Shown: positions 22,735 through 31,016 of the stretch, piece by piece
Position numbering within the stretch: the stretch's first letter is position 1
How the letters are laid out: the number at the start of each line of letters is the position of its first letter
Assembly: GCF_000429865.1 (NCBI RefSeq)
Contig: NZ_AUCR01000011.1
Span: 62,001-126,000, forward strand
Source of the DNA: Cucumibacter marinus DSM 18995
GTDB lineage: Bacteria > Pseudomonadota > Alphaproteobacteria > Rhizobiales > Devosiaceae
Direction: 5' to 3'
Length of the DNA: 64,000 bases
Position numbers and translations under genes: made by a program
Notes under the pieces: generated by a model
What the model saw: only the letters and a program-made list of their open reading frames with translations
What the model was told of the DNA's origin: nothing
The model's database searches: none

Positions 22735-22875
22735 AGCCACCCTTCGAGCGCAGCTCTCAGGGTGTTCGCGCCTAGAAAGGCTCCACTGGAGCCTTTCTGC
22801 CTATCGGGCCGACCTTTCGAGCATAGCTCTCAAGGTGTTCGTCACTCGATTTGATCCACCGGACCAAATCGTGCA
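22735..22875. repeat. Two REP-plus-hairpin modules in tandem
   Basis: A 28-bp unit (CCTTCGAGCGCAGCTCTCAG plus GGTGTTCG) at 22741-22768 recurs as CTTTCGAGCATAGCTCTCAA plus GGTGTTCG around 22815-22842. Each copy is followed by its own unrelated hairpin: AGAAAGGCTCC-ACT-GGAGCCTTTCT (22774-22798, perfect 11-bp arms) and GATTTGATCC-ACC-GGACCAAATC (about 22849-22871, 9 of 10 paired). So a conserved head is joined to a variable stem-loop twice. Confidence 0.8.
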
Positions 22876-22901
22876 GGCCTTGTGGCCGGCACCGTTCCTC
22901 A

Positions 22902-23627
22902 CTACTCGCGATTGCCGAACAGGCGCAGCAGCATCAGGAACAGGTTGATGAAGTCGAGGTAAAGCGCCAGCGCGCCCATGATCGCCTTCTTGCCTGCAGT
23001 CTCGGCGCCGTCGCCTTCGAAATACATTTCCTTGATCTTCTGGGTGTCATAGGCGGTGAGACCGGTGAAGATCAGCACGCCGAGCACCGAGATCGCGAAT
23101 TCGAGCATGCTCGATCCGAGGAATATATTGACGATCGACGCCACGATCAGCCCGATCAGGCCCATGAACAGGAACGAGCCCATGGCCGTGAGGTCGCGTT
23201 TGGTGGTGTAGCCCCAAAGGCTCATCGCGCCGAACATGGCGGCGGTGATGAAGAACACCTTGGCGATCGAGGCGTCCGTGTACACGAGGAAGATCGAGGA
23301 CAGGGACAGGCCCATCACGGCGGCAAAGCCCCAGAAAACCATCTGGGCAGTGGCCGCGCTCATGCGGTTGATGCCGAAGCTCAGTGCGAACACGAAGGCC
23401 AGCGGCGACAGCATGATCACGAAGGCCAGCGGCGATCCGTAGATCGTCTGGGCAAAGGCGGGGCTGGTTTCAGCGAAACGGGCGACAAAAAAGGCAATAA
23501 CGCCGGTGATGCCGAGACCCAGGCCCATATAGTTGTAGACGCGCAGCATGTGGTTGCGCAGGCCCTCGTCAATGGCGGCCGTTGTGCCTACCCGCGAGGA
23601 CACGGTTTGACGCTCATATTGTGCCAT
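22902..23627 (-). CDS. Bax inhibitor-1 / YbhL family membrane protein
   Basis: A 241-residue protein with seven predicted membrane helices and the family start LRNHMLRVYNYMGLGLGITG. Near the C-terminus ILIFTGLTAYDTQKIKEMY carries the Asp of the proposed di-aspartyl calcium/pH sensor of TMBIM proteins. In bacteria the family is thought to form calcium-leak channels; the role here is not known. GGGAAGCC precedes the ATG. Its 5' region looks like the known ybhL leader RNA. Confidence 0.92.
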   Translation of the reverse strand: MAQYERQTVSSRVGTTAAIDEGLRNHMLRVYNYMGLGLGITGVIAFFVARFAETSPAFAQTIYGSPLAFVIMLSPLAFVFALSFGINRMSAATAQMVFWGFAAVMGLSLSSIFLVYTDASIAKVFFITAAMFGAMSLWGYTTKRDLTAMGSFLFMGLIGLIVASIVNIFLGSSMLEFAISVLGVLIFTGLTAYDTQKIKEMYFEGDGAETAGKKAIMGALALYLDFINLFLMLLRLFGNRE

Positions 23628-23682
23628 CGAGGCTTCCCTTCTATTGGCGATAACTGGTTCGACCCGTCACAAGGGCCGATTG
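23628..23682 (-). promoter_or_regulatory. Candidate ybhL-type leader RNA
   Basis: The 55 nt before the start codon contain GGCCCTTGTGACGGGTCG and, next to the ribosome site, AGAAGGGAAG. The CCCTT and AAGGG can pair (23671-23675 with 23636-23640), which would cover or free the ribosome site. A conserved leader called the ybhL motif is known for alphaproteobacterial genes of this family; I judge the match from context and local structure only. Confidence 0.4.
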
Positions 23683-23870
23683 ATGGGCAATATGGAGATG
23701 GAACAGGGAAAAAACAAGGCATGGCGGGCGCTAAGCCCGTTCGACGGGGGCTTGCGGCGATCACATTCGCGACAGGGCGATGTTAGTTTTCTGTCACTCG
23801 AATCGTGCTAGGCTCACTTTGTTGGGTCCCGTGGGTGACCAACCGCCTCAAGCGAATAGAGGAGGATGTC

Positions 23871-24410
23871 ATGCCCCGTCTGTTCACCGGCCTCGAAATT
23901 CCGGCCGATGCGGGCTTTGCCCTTTCGCTCAAACGGGGTGGCATTTCCGGCGCCCGTTGGATCGATCCCGAAAACTACCACATCACGCTGCGCTATATCG
24001 GCGATGTCGACCATATCGTCGCCGACGAGATTTCGGTCGCCCTCAACCGGTATGTCGACGGCCAGTCGTTTTCGCTGACGGTCTCGCATCTGGGTGTTTT
24101 CGGGGGCGCCAAGCCGCGCACGCTCTATGCCGGGCTCGAACCCTGCGAGTCGCTCAACCGGCTCCATGCGTCGCAGGACCGGCTGCTGCAAAGGCTGGGG
24201 CTGCGACCGGATCCGCGCAAGTTCACCCCGCACATTACCCTGGCGCGGCTGCGCAACACCTCGGTCGAGGATCTGGCGCGCTATCTCGATCAGGCCGGCC
24301 CCTTCTTCCCCTTGCGGTTTGAGGTCGGGCGGTTCGTCTTGTTTTCCTCGCGCGATTCGGTGGGGGGCGGGCCTTATTTGATCGAACAGGCCTATCCGCT
24401 GGCTGCCTAG
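23871..24410 (+). CDS. thpR: ThpR, RNA 2',3'-cyclic phosphodiesterase (2H family)
   Basis: A 179-residue 2H phosphoesterase. Both catalytic HxT motifs are present: HITLRYIGDV near residue 40 and HITLARLRN near 125. The start MPRLFTGLEIPADAG is preceded by AGAGGAGG five nt before the ATG, which rules out a longer frame upstream. The enzyme opens 2',3'-cyclic phosphates on RNA ends in vitro and was once named 2'-5' RNA ligase; its physiological substrate is uncertain. Confidence 0.92.
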   Translation: MPRLFTGLEIPADAGFALSLKRGGISGARWIDPENYHITLRYIGDVDHIVADEISVALNRYVDGQSFSLTVSHLGVFGGAKPRTLYAGLEPCESLNRLHASQDRLLQRLGLRPDPRKFTPHITLARLRNTSVEDLARYLDQAGPFFPLRFEVGRFVLFSSRDSVGGGPYLIEQAYPLAA

Positions 24411-24487
24411 AGCGTTTCCAGGTGAAGCATGTCCCCGGCCTGAAAGGGGATGGATACCGGTTCACCGTCGGGAAACGCGACAATGCA
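24411..24487 (-). repeat. Dispersed intergenic palindrome, copy 2 (complete, inverted)
   Basis: Read on the minus strand it runs TTGTCGCGTTTCCCGACGGT, GAACCGGTATCCATCCCC, a GGCCGGGGACATG middle, and TTCACCTGGAAACGCTCT. The ends GTCGCGTTTCC and GGAAACGCTCT form an imperfect inverted repeat. It begins directly at the thpR stop codon. Confidence 0.85.
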
Positions 24488-24496
24488 CAACCCGGC

Positions 24497-24985
24497 TTAA
24501 ACCCCTCTGATCTCTGCGATCAGACCGTCGGCTGCGGCCTCGATCAGATCGAACATGTGAGCGAAGCCGTCCTTGCCGCCGACGCGGTCACCGAAATAGG
24601 GGTCGGGCACCTCCAGACCTTCATGCCCCCGGGCAAAATCGAGGAACAGGCGCGGCGCCGGCAGGGGCTCTCCGCCCGCTGCGCCATGCAGGGCGGTGAG
24701 GTTGCGGTGATTGCTGCGATCCATGGCGAGCACAAGGTCGAAGCGTTCGAAATCGGCGGCGACGGCCTGCCGTGCCCGCAGGCTTGTGAGGTCGTAACCG
24801 CGCCTCCTGCCCTCGGCGATAGCGCGCGGATCGGGCGGGTTTCCGACATGCCAGTCGCCGGTGCCGGCGCTGTCGAGGCGGACATGTTTGAGCCCTGCGG
24901 CATCGAACCGCGCCCGGCAGACCGCTTCGGCGCTGGGGGAACGGCAGATATTGCCAAGACAGACGAACAGGATGGAAGAGGCCAT
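24497..24985 (-). CDS. Low-molecular-weight protein tyrosine phosphatase
   Basis: A 162-residue LMW-PTP. The phosphate loop CLGNICRSPSAEA gives the nucleophile C9 and R15, and the general-acid aspartate is in VPDPYFGDR near the C-terminus. The family dephosphorylates tyrosine kinases or other proteins, often in polysaccharide export, but arsenate-reductase-like members also exist. No kinase gene is beside it, so the partner is unknown. Confidence 0.93.
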   Translation of the reverse strand: MASSILFVCLGNICRSPSAEAVCRARFDAAGLKHVRLDSAGTGDWHVGNPPDPRAIAEGRRRGYDLTSLRARQAVAADFERFDLVLAMDRSNHRNLTALHGAAGGEPLPAPRLFLDFARGHEGLEVPDPYFGDRVGGKDGFAHMFDLIEAAADGLIAEIRGV

Positions 24986-25260
24986 GATCCCTCGAATTTC
25001 CCGGGGGGACGGGGCTTTGCCGGCCCGGTGCGAAGGGGTCCGGTGTTAACGCTTCATTCACCGCGATCGCGCATTGACGCGGGCAACGGCACGATGGCGC
25101 CCAATTGAAGCCAAATTCGGCGCGCATTTGACGGCGGGCGGGGCCGGATTTGAATCAAATGCTTCCCGATCTTTGCGGCTTGGTAACCATATCGGGCCAC
25201 AATGGGCGCAGCGAGCGGGTAGCGGAGTTTGAAACAGGTAAAATGAGGAATGGCAAGCGG
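24986..25260. other. Divergent intergenic region
   Basis: About 275 bp separate the phosphatase gene from the first ialB-like gene. It is GC-rich with no recognisable repeat or terminator, and should hold promoters for both directions. I see no convincing -35/-10 pair. Confidence 0.5.
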
Positions 25261-25770
25261 ATGACCAAGCAGCTTTCCATTGCAATTCTCGCCGGCGCGC
25301 TTTCGATCGGCGTCTTTGCCCCGGCGATGGCAGCCGAGAATCTCGGCAAATTCAGTCAGTGGGTGGCCTGGAAGGATCAGGATTCGACCGGCAAGATCTG
25401 CTATATTTCGAGCCAGCCGCAATCGACCCAGCCGACGGATGTGATCCGGAGCGCGATCCATTTTATCGTCACCCATCGCATGGGGACGGGCAAGCGCAAC
25501 GAGGTCGCAACCAATATCGGCTATCCCTTTGACACCTCGAAGACCGCGACCGCGTCGATTGACGGGCGCGAGTATGCGATGGTGACTGCCGATGAAAGCG
25601 CATGGCTGGCGGCAACCGCCGACGAGCCGGGCTTTGTGGCCGCGATGAAGGCGGGATCGACCATGGTGGTCAAGGGCACCTCGACGCGCGGCACCAACAC
25701 CACCGACACCTATTCATTGTCGGGTGTGACCGCGGCGATGGGCGTGATCGACAAGGAATGCGCGCAATAG
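25261..25770 (+). CDS. IalB-like secreted protein, copy 1
   Basis: A 169-residue secreted protein resembling the invasion-associated locus B family. MTKQLSIAILAGALSIGVFA ending at AMAAEN is a signal peptide. The mature domain has the family pattern FSQWVAWKDQD...KICYISSQP, VTHRMGTGKRNEV and a closing DKEC, with two cysteines likely to pair. GAGGAA lies 10 nt before the ATG; another ATG six codons upstream also fits. The function is unknown outside Bartonella and Brucella. A paralogue follows 282 bp downstream. Confidence 0.82.
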   Translation: MTKQLSIAILAGALSIGVFAPAMAAENLGKFSQWVAWKDQDSTGKICYISSQPQSTQPTDVIRSAIHFIVTHRMGTGKRNEVATNIGYPFDTSKTATASIDGREYAMVTADESAWLAATADEPGFVAAMKAGSTMVVKGTSTRGTNTTDTYSLSGVTAAMGVIDKECAQ

Positions 25771-25805
25771 CGTGATGACTTGCGTCTTTGCGAGCCAAGA
25801 ATCGG

Positions 25806-25832
25806 GGGCGTTCCATTTGGGGCGCCCTTTTT
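25806..25832 (+). terminator. Terminator of the first ialB-like gene
   Basis: A 9-bp stem with two G-T pairs (GGGCGTTCC with GGGGCGCCC, loop ATTT) is followed by five T, 35 bp after the stop. Confidence 0.82.
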
Positions 25833-26052
25833 CGCTCTGGGTTCCGGTTTCGCTCTGGGGTCTGGCCATGCCGGCGTGCTAAGTGCATCTCATCAGGGCA
25901 GGCCACTCGCCGGCCCCGGAAGATGAACGCAGTGCCCGGTTTGACCTTCGCCATCTCAGCGGCGTATTTGTTTGCGAGCCCTGCATCGCGCCCGGCGGGT
26001 GATGAACCCTTCGCGGCCTGACCCGTTTGTGTGAGACAACCCAGCGCCCTTC

Positions 26053-26613
26053 ATGACCGTCACGATCCTGTCCCGCTTGCCCCGCCTTTCCGTTCTTCCG
26101 AAAACCGTTCGCATCGCCCTTGCCGGGTTTGCGGCGCTGATCGCCGTTGCCGCGTTCCAGGCGCCGGCCCAGGCCCAATCGGTGCGGCTGATCGGGGATT
26201 TCCGCGATTGGTCGGCCTATACCACGGCGAACAGCGCCGACCGGCTGTGTTTCGTCAACTCCCAGCCGGTGGCGGTCGAGCCGCAGCTCGAAGGGCTTTC
26301 CCAGGCCTATGTCTATGTCACGCACCGGCCGTCGGAAGGGATACGCTACGAGATCAACCTGGTGGCAGGCTATGAATTCGCGCCCGATACCCTCGCTGAG
26401 GCGCAGATCGGGGGACAGCGGTTCTCGATGTTCACCGAAGGGGATGCGGCATGGCTCGAGGATGCGAGCCAGAGCGCCAATATGGCTGCGGCCATGCGCG
26501 CCGGGTCCTCGCTGGTGATCGAAGGCACCTCGGTGCGCGGGGTCAAGGTACGCGAGACCTTCTCGCTGTCGGGGGCCACGGCGTCGATGCGCGCCATTGA
26601 CGGCGAGTGCTAG
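26053..26613 (+). CDS. IalB-like secreted protein, copy 2
   Basis: A 186-residue paralogue of the preceding gene. The signal peptide includes IALAGFAALIAVAAF and ends near APAQAQ. The core repeats the pattern: FRDWSAYTTANSADRLCFVN, VYVTHRPSEGIRYEIN, SLVIEGTSVRG and a final DGEC, again with two cysteines. The two copies are diverged, so the duplication is old. The copies are separated by a terminator and are probably transcribed independently. The role is unknown. Confidence 0.82.
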   Translation: MTVTILSRLPRLSVLPKTVRIALAGFAALIAVAAFQAPAQAQSVRLIGDFRDWSAYTTANSADRLCFVNSQPVAVEPQLEGLSQAYVYVTHRPSEGIRYEINLVAGYEFAPDTLAEAQIGGQRFSMFTEGDAAWLEDASQSANMAAAMRAGSSLVIEGTSVRGVKVRETFSLSGATASMRAIDGEC

Positions 26614-26715
26614 GCGTCCGGAACGCCGGGCGTTCGCCGCGCTAGGCGAATTTGCGGTTTTGTGTTAGAGCGGCGCCCGCACGCTCCATTGCATTGTTGA
26701 AAGACGGTTTGAGCC

Positions 26716-27912
26716 ATGTCCGTTGCGCTCGACATCTCCCATGATCGGCATCCCGCGCCGGCGCCCAAGCGCCAGGCGCTATTGGGGCTGGATCGCGCGG
26801 AAATCGGATCGGCGCTGACCGAGATCGGTCTGCCCGAAAAACAGATCCGCATGCGCACCGCGCAGATCTGGAACTGGCTTTATGTGAATGGCGTCAGCGA
26901 TTTTGAGGCGATGACCAATATCGCCAAGGATGTGCGGGCCAGGTTGGCCGAGCGCTTCGTCATCCAGCGCCCGGAGATCGTGACCGAGCAGGTCTCGACC
27001 GATGGCACCCGCAAATGGCTGTTCCGCTTCACCGATCCGGAAAATCCCAACCAGCCGCCGGTCGATGTCGAGACCGTCTATATCCCCGAATCCGACCGCG
27101 GCACGCTGTGTGTCTCGTCCCAGGTCGGGTGCACGCTGACCTGCACCTTCTGCCATACGGGTACACAGAAACTGGTGCGCAATCTCACCGCCGGCGAGAT
27201 CGTCGGGCAGGTGTTGATGGCGCGCGAGCGGCTGGGCGATTTCCCGGGTGGCGAACGTCCCAAGGACGGGATCACGCCCAAGGGTGGCACCCGCGCGGTC
27301 ACCAATGTCGTCATGATGGGCATGGGCGAACCGCTCTACAATTACGAGAACGTCAAGCGCGCCCTGCTGCTGATGGCAGATGGGGAAGGCATTTCCCTGT
27401 CGCGCCGCCGGATCACGCTGTCAACTTCCGGCGTGGTGCCGTTCATCGACAAGATCGGGGAAGAAACCGGGGTCATGCTGGCGATCTCGCTGCATGCGGT
27501 GCGCGACGAATTGCGCAACGAGCTGGTGCCGATCAACAAGAAATGGCCGATCGCCGAGCTGCTTGAGGCGTGCCGGAACTATCCGGGCCTGTCGAACGCC
27601 AAGCGCATCACCTTCGAATATGTGATGCTCAAGGGCGTCAATGATTCAGTCGCGGACGCCCGCGAACTGGTGCGGATGCTTGATGGGATTCCGGCCAAGA
27701 TCAATCTCATCCCGTTCAACCCCTGGCCGGGGTCAGAGCATGAATGCTCGGACTGGGAACAGATCGAAAAGTTCGCCGATGTGGTCAACCTGGCCGGCTA
27801 TGCCTCGCCGGTCCGGACCCCGCGCGGGCGCGATATCTTTGCCGCCTGCGGCCAGCTCAAATCCGAGAGCGAGCGGCTGAGCAAGAAAGAGCGCGACGCG
27901 CTGGCGGGCTAG
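26716..27912 (+). CDS. rlmN: RlmN, dual-specificity rRNA/tRNA A2-methyltransferase
   Basis: A radical-SAM enzyme that methylates C2 of A2503 in 23S rRNA and A37 in some tRNAs. The cluster motif is C139-x3-C143-x2-C146 in [12 protein letters not shown], and the C-terminal [18 protein letters not shown] holds the second mechanistic cysteine. [11 protein letters not shown] and [12 protein letters not shown] are RlmN landmarks. At 398 residues it is normal length. Confidence 0.96.
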   Translation: MSVALDISHDRHPAPAPKRQALLGLDRAEIGSALTEIGLPEKQIRMRTAQIWNWLYVNGVSDFEAMTNIAKDVRARLAERFVIQRPEIVTEQVSTDGTRKWLFRFTDPENPNQPPVDVETVYIPESDRGTLCVSSQVGCTLTCTFCHTGTQKLVRNLTAGEIVGQVLMARERLGDFPGGERPKDGITPKGGTRAVTNVVMMGMGEPLYNYENVKRALLLMADGEGISLSRRRITLSTSGVVPFIDKIGEETGVMLAISLHAVRDELRNELVPINKKWPIAELLEACRNYPGLSNAKRITFEYVMLKGVNDSVADARELVRMLDGIPAKINLIPFNPWPGSEHECSDWEQIEKFADVVNLAGYASPVRTPRGRDIFAACGQLKSESERLSKKERDALAG

Positions 27913-27936
27913 GGTCTGGACTCTGGAGCGCTTTTC

Positions 27937-29091
27937 TCAGCACTCCATCACCACTTCATCGAGCCCCAGCCATTCGGCGAGATCGGCGAGTTCGGCGTCG
28001 AGCTCTTCTACCGTCTCCGCCGGGGCCTTCGGCTCGAAGTGCCGGGACCGGACAAGAAGCCGGGACCCGGCTCGGTCGGCCTTGACGTCGACCCTTGCCA
28101 CCAGGTGCCCGTTCAACAGGAAGGGCAGGACATAATAGCCATATTGGCGCTTGTCCTCGGGCACATAGATCTCGATGCGATAGCGGAAGCCGAAGATGCG
28201 TTCGGCGCGATCACGCTCCCAGACCAGCGGATCGAAGGGTGCCAGAAGCGCCCGTGTGCGCGGCCGGGCCGGGCAGGTGGCGTCGCGATGCAAATAGGCC
28301 TCGGGCCAATTCTTCACTGAACCCGGGATCAGCGTGCCGGCTTCAACCAGCTCCGCGATTGCTGCTTTCGATTCGGCGGGGCCGAGGCGGAAATAATCGC
28401 GCAATTCGCCTGGCGTGGCGATGCCCAATGCCCGGGCCGAGATCTCGATCAAGGCCCGGTGGGCTTCAGCCTCGCTGGGGACCGGGGCGTCGTAATACTC
28501 GGCGGGAATAACGCGTTCAGTCAGGTCATAGACCCGCTCGAAATTTTCGAGCCTTGTCGCGGTGGTGACGTGACCGGCATAGAAGAGCCATTCGAGATAG
28601 TGCTTTGATTGGCTCCATTCCCACCAGCCGGTATTGCCGCTTTCAAAGGCAGAGGCGGGCAGGGGACCTTCGTTTCGGATGCGCTCGAGAATAGCCATCG
28701 CCTCGTGGCGCTCTTCAGTGGCGATGCGGCGCAGGGCCCTGTAGCCCTCTTCGCCCCGGTCGGCGCGGGCCATGCGCCAGCGCATCAGCGGGAAATATTC
28801 AAGCGGGATCAGGGACGCGGCATGGCCCCAATATTCGAACAGGCGGCGGCGCGAATTGCGCGCCCAGGCCATCTGGTCGAGCATTGACCGGTCATAGGCG
28901 CCGAGCCGTGAGAAGGCGGGCAGATAGTGGGCGCGGGAGACCACATTGACGCTGTCGATCTGGTAGACGCCGAGCCGGCCGGTGTTCTTTGTCAGGTGAT
29001 GCCGGCGCACCGTTTCGGGTCGTTTCCGGCCAAACCCCTGTGCCCCCAGTGCGATGCGGCGGGCTTCGCCCGGCGTGATGCGTTCAGTCAT
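27937..29091 (-). CDS. YcaQ/AlkX-like DNA glycosylase (HTH_42 winged-helix family)
   Basis: A 384-residue member of the winged-helix family that includes E. coli YcaQ (AlkX), which unhooks interstrand crosslinks and excises N7-alkylated guanines. The catalytic QxD motif is present as Q44-I-D46 in GVYQIDSVNVVSRAHYLP. YWGHAASLIP and LLAPFDPLVWERDRAERIFG are family landmarks. I use the ATG giving MTERITPGEARR, since 13 extra upstream residues have no similarity. It converges on rlmN. Confidence 0.85.
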   Translation of the reverse strand: MTERITPGEARRIALGAQGFGRKRPETVRRHHLTKNTGRLGVYQIDSVNVVSRAHYLPAFSRLGAYDRSMLDQMAWARNSRRRLFEYWGHAASLIPLEYFPLMRWRMARADRGEEGYRALRRIATEERHEAMAILERIRNEGPLPASAFESGNTGWWEWSQSKHYLEWLFYAGHVTTATRLENFERVYDLTERVIPAEYYDAPVPSEAEAHRALIEISARALGIATPGELRDYFRLGPAESKAAIAELVEAGTLIPGSVKNWPEAYLHRDATCPARPRTRALLAPFDPLVWERDRAERIFGFRYRIEIYVPEDKRQYGYYVLPFLLNGHLVARVDVKADRAGSRLLVRSRHFEPKAPAETVEELDAELADLAEWLGLDEVVMEC

Positions 29092-29187
29092 ATGCCCGGC
29101 CTCTGCGTCGCTGGAACAAGACGGGAACACTGACAGATTCGGTATAGAGCGCCAAGCAATGAGGTTGGACCGGCTTGGCGCTCTCGT

Positions 29188-29250
29188 CCTTGTTTTGTCG
29201 CGTTTCCGAACGGTGAACCGGCGTCCACTTCACCTGGAAACGCTCTAGAA
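29188..29250 (+). repeat. Dispersed intergenic palindrome, copy 3 (short form)
   Basis: TTGTTTTGTCGCGTTTCCGA begins this copy, then ACGGTGAACCGGCGTCCACT and TCACCTGGAAACGCTCTAG. It lacks the TCCC...GACATG middle of copies 1 and 2, so the element has a short and a long form. Its last bases reach the stop codon of the siderophore ATPase gene. Confidence 0.85.
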
Positions 29251-30000
29251 ATACACCCCGATCCGCCGCCCTTCGATGTCGTGGACCGCGACGTCGACCT
29301 CATAAATGTCCTTGAGGGTCTCGGGCCGGATGATGGCGCGGGGGCTGCCCTGATGCAGCACGGCGCCATCGCGCATGGCCACGATATTGTCGGCGTAGCA
29401 GGAGGCGAAGTTGATATCGTGCAGCACCAGGACGATGGTCTTGCCCCACTCGTCGGCCGTGCGGCGCAGCAGCTTCATCATGCCGACCGAATGCTTCATG
29501 TCGAGATTGTTGAGCGGCTCGTCGAGCAGCACATAATCGGTGTCCTGGCACAGCACCATGGCGACGAAGGCGCGCTGTCGCTGACCGCCGGAGAGCTCGT
29601 CGAGGAAGCGCGCCGCGAAAGGCTCGAGTTCGAGAAAAGCCAGCGCCCGCTCGATATGGTCGTTGTCTTTTGTGGTGAGGCGGCCCTTTGAATAGGGATA
29701 GCGACCGAATGAGACGAGGTCCCTGACCGTCAGCCGGGCGGTGACGTGATTGTCCTGCCTCAGGATCGACAGGCGCCGCGCGAGGCGGTCGGATGCAGTT
29801 TCTACGACATCCATCCCATCGACTGTGATCTGGCCGTGATCCATGGGCAAGAGCCTGGCGATCATCGACAGGAGTGTCGATTTGCCGGCGCCATTGGGGC
29901 CGATCAGCGCGGTCACCCCGCGTGGCGGCAGGGCAAGAGAGACATTGTCGACGACCGGGGTGTCGCCATAGCGCTTGGTGACATTGTTGATGACGATCAT
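29245..30000 (-). CDS. Ferric-siderophore ABC transporter, ATP-binding protein
   Basis: A 251-residue ABC ATPase of the FepC/YclP/CeuD type: Walker [14 protein letters not shown], signature LSGGQRQRAFVAM, Walker B DYVLLDEPLNNLD, switch His in VLVLHDINFASCY. It energises uptake of ferric siderophore through the two permeases encoded upstream. It is last in the operon, overlapping the preceding permease gene by 4 nt. Confidence 0.92.
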   Translation of the reverse strand: MIVINNVTKRYGDTPVVDNVSLALPPRGVTALIGPNGAGKSTLLSMIARLLPMDHGQITVDGMDVVETASDRLARRLSILRQDNHVTARLTVRDLVSFGRYPYSKGRLTTKDNDHIERALAFLELEPFAARFLDELSGGQRQRAFVAMVLCQDTDYVLLDEPLNNLDMKHSVGMMKLLRRTADEWGKTIVLVLHDINFASCYADNIVAMRDGAVLHQGSPRAIIRPETLKDIYEVDVAVHDIEGRRIGVYF

Positions 30001-31016
30001 CGGGCCGCTCCGCGAACCAGCATGAGAATGAAAACGATGCCGCCGATGAACTCGATGATGACGGCGAGGTTGGCCCCGAAATCGAGCCCGATCATGAGGC
30101 TCATGACGTGGTCGAGCAGGAGCTGCCCGCCAACAAGACAGATCATGGCGAGGAGCGCTGCGACCGGCAGGATGACGGCGTGGCGGTAGGTCGGGGCGAT
30201 GAGATAGGCCATGTTGGCAACCAGCAGGCCAAAGAAGGTCACCGGTCCGACAAGCGCGGTCGAGACCGAGACGAGGAGCGTGACCAGCGCCAGTACGAGG
30301 GTCACCGCCCGTTTGTGGTCGAGACCGAGATTGAGCGCGGCTTCACGCCCGAGGCTCAACACATCGAAGACGTGCAGGAAGCGCCAGGCAATGGCGGATA
30401 CCGCGATCAGAATAAGAGCGGTGATCGCCAGCAGATCGGTTTCGACCGTGTTGAAGCTGGCGAAATAGCGGTCCTGAAGAAAGGCGAATTCATTGGGGTC
30501 GATCATGCGCTGCATCAGATTGGTCAGCGATTGGAAAAAGACCCCGAGGACAATGCCGATCAGCACGACGAGATGCAGCGAACGGACCGCGCCGGTGAAG
30601 ATGAAGCGGAACAGCAGGCCGCCAAACAGCATCATCACGGCCGTTTCGAACAGGAACATCACCTGTGGGCTTTGCGCGGCGAGCCCGGTCGAGCCGATGA
30701 AGAAGACCATCAGGGTCTGGATCAGCATATAGAGCCGGTCAAAGCCCATAATGGCCGGGGTGAGGATGCGGTTGCCGGTGACGGTCTGGAACAGGACCGT
30801 CGAAATGGCGATGGCAAAGCCGATGAGGATGAGGGCGGCAAGCTTTTTGCCGCGATAGGCGAGGACAAAGCTCCAGTCGCCTTTTGCGCCCACGGTCATG
30901 AACAGGACCGACAGGATGATGACGGCGAGCGTGAGCCCGGCGAGCAACCTCCAGTGCCGGGCGATGGCGCCGATGCGGGGCGTGGCAATGGTCGGTTGGG
31001 CGTCGGTCTCAGCCAT
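29997..31016 (-). CDS. Ferric-siderophore ABC transporter, permease 2
   Basis: A 339-residue FecCD-family permease with about nine membrane helices, closest in layout to YclO/CeuC. Landmarks are AISTVLFQTVTGNRILTPAI, GREAALNLGLDHKRAVTL (ATPase-coupling region) and VGPVTFFGLLVANMAYLI. The ATG overlaps the end of the first permease gene by 8 nt; a longer frame upstream lies inside that gene. Confidence 0.92.
   Translation of the reverse strand: MAETDAQPTIATPRIGAIARHWRLLAGLTLAVIILSVLFMTVGAKGDWSFVLAYRGKKLAALILIGFAIAISTVLFQTVTGNRILTPAIMGFDRLYMLIQTLMVFFIGSTGLAAQSPQVMFLFETAVMMLFGGLLFRFIFTGAVRSLHLVVLIGIVLGVFFQSLTNLMQRMIDPNEFAFLQDRYFASFNTVETDLLAITALILIAVSAIAWRFLHVFDVLSLGREAALNLGLDHKRAVTLVLALVTLLVSVSTALVGPVTFFGLLVANMAYLIAPTYRHAVILPVAALLAMICLVGGQLLLDHVMSLMIGLDFGANLAVIIEFIGGIVFILMLVRGAAR

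Noticed and set aside
22636-22740. A longer GNAT start upstream of the TTG
   Set aside because: It would cross a rho-independent terminator and part of the repeat cluster; the TTG has a well-spaced GGAG.
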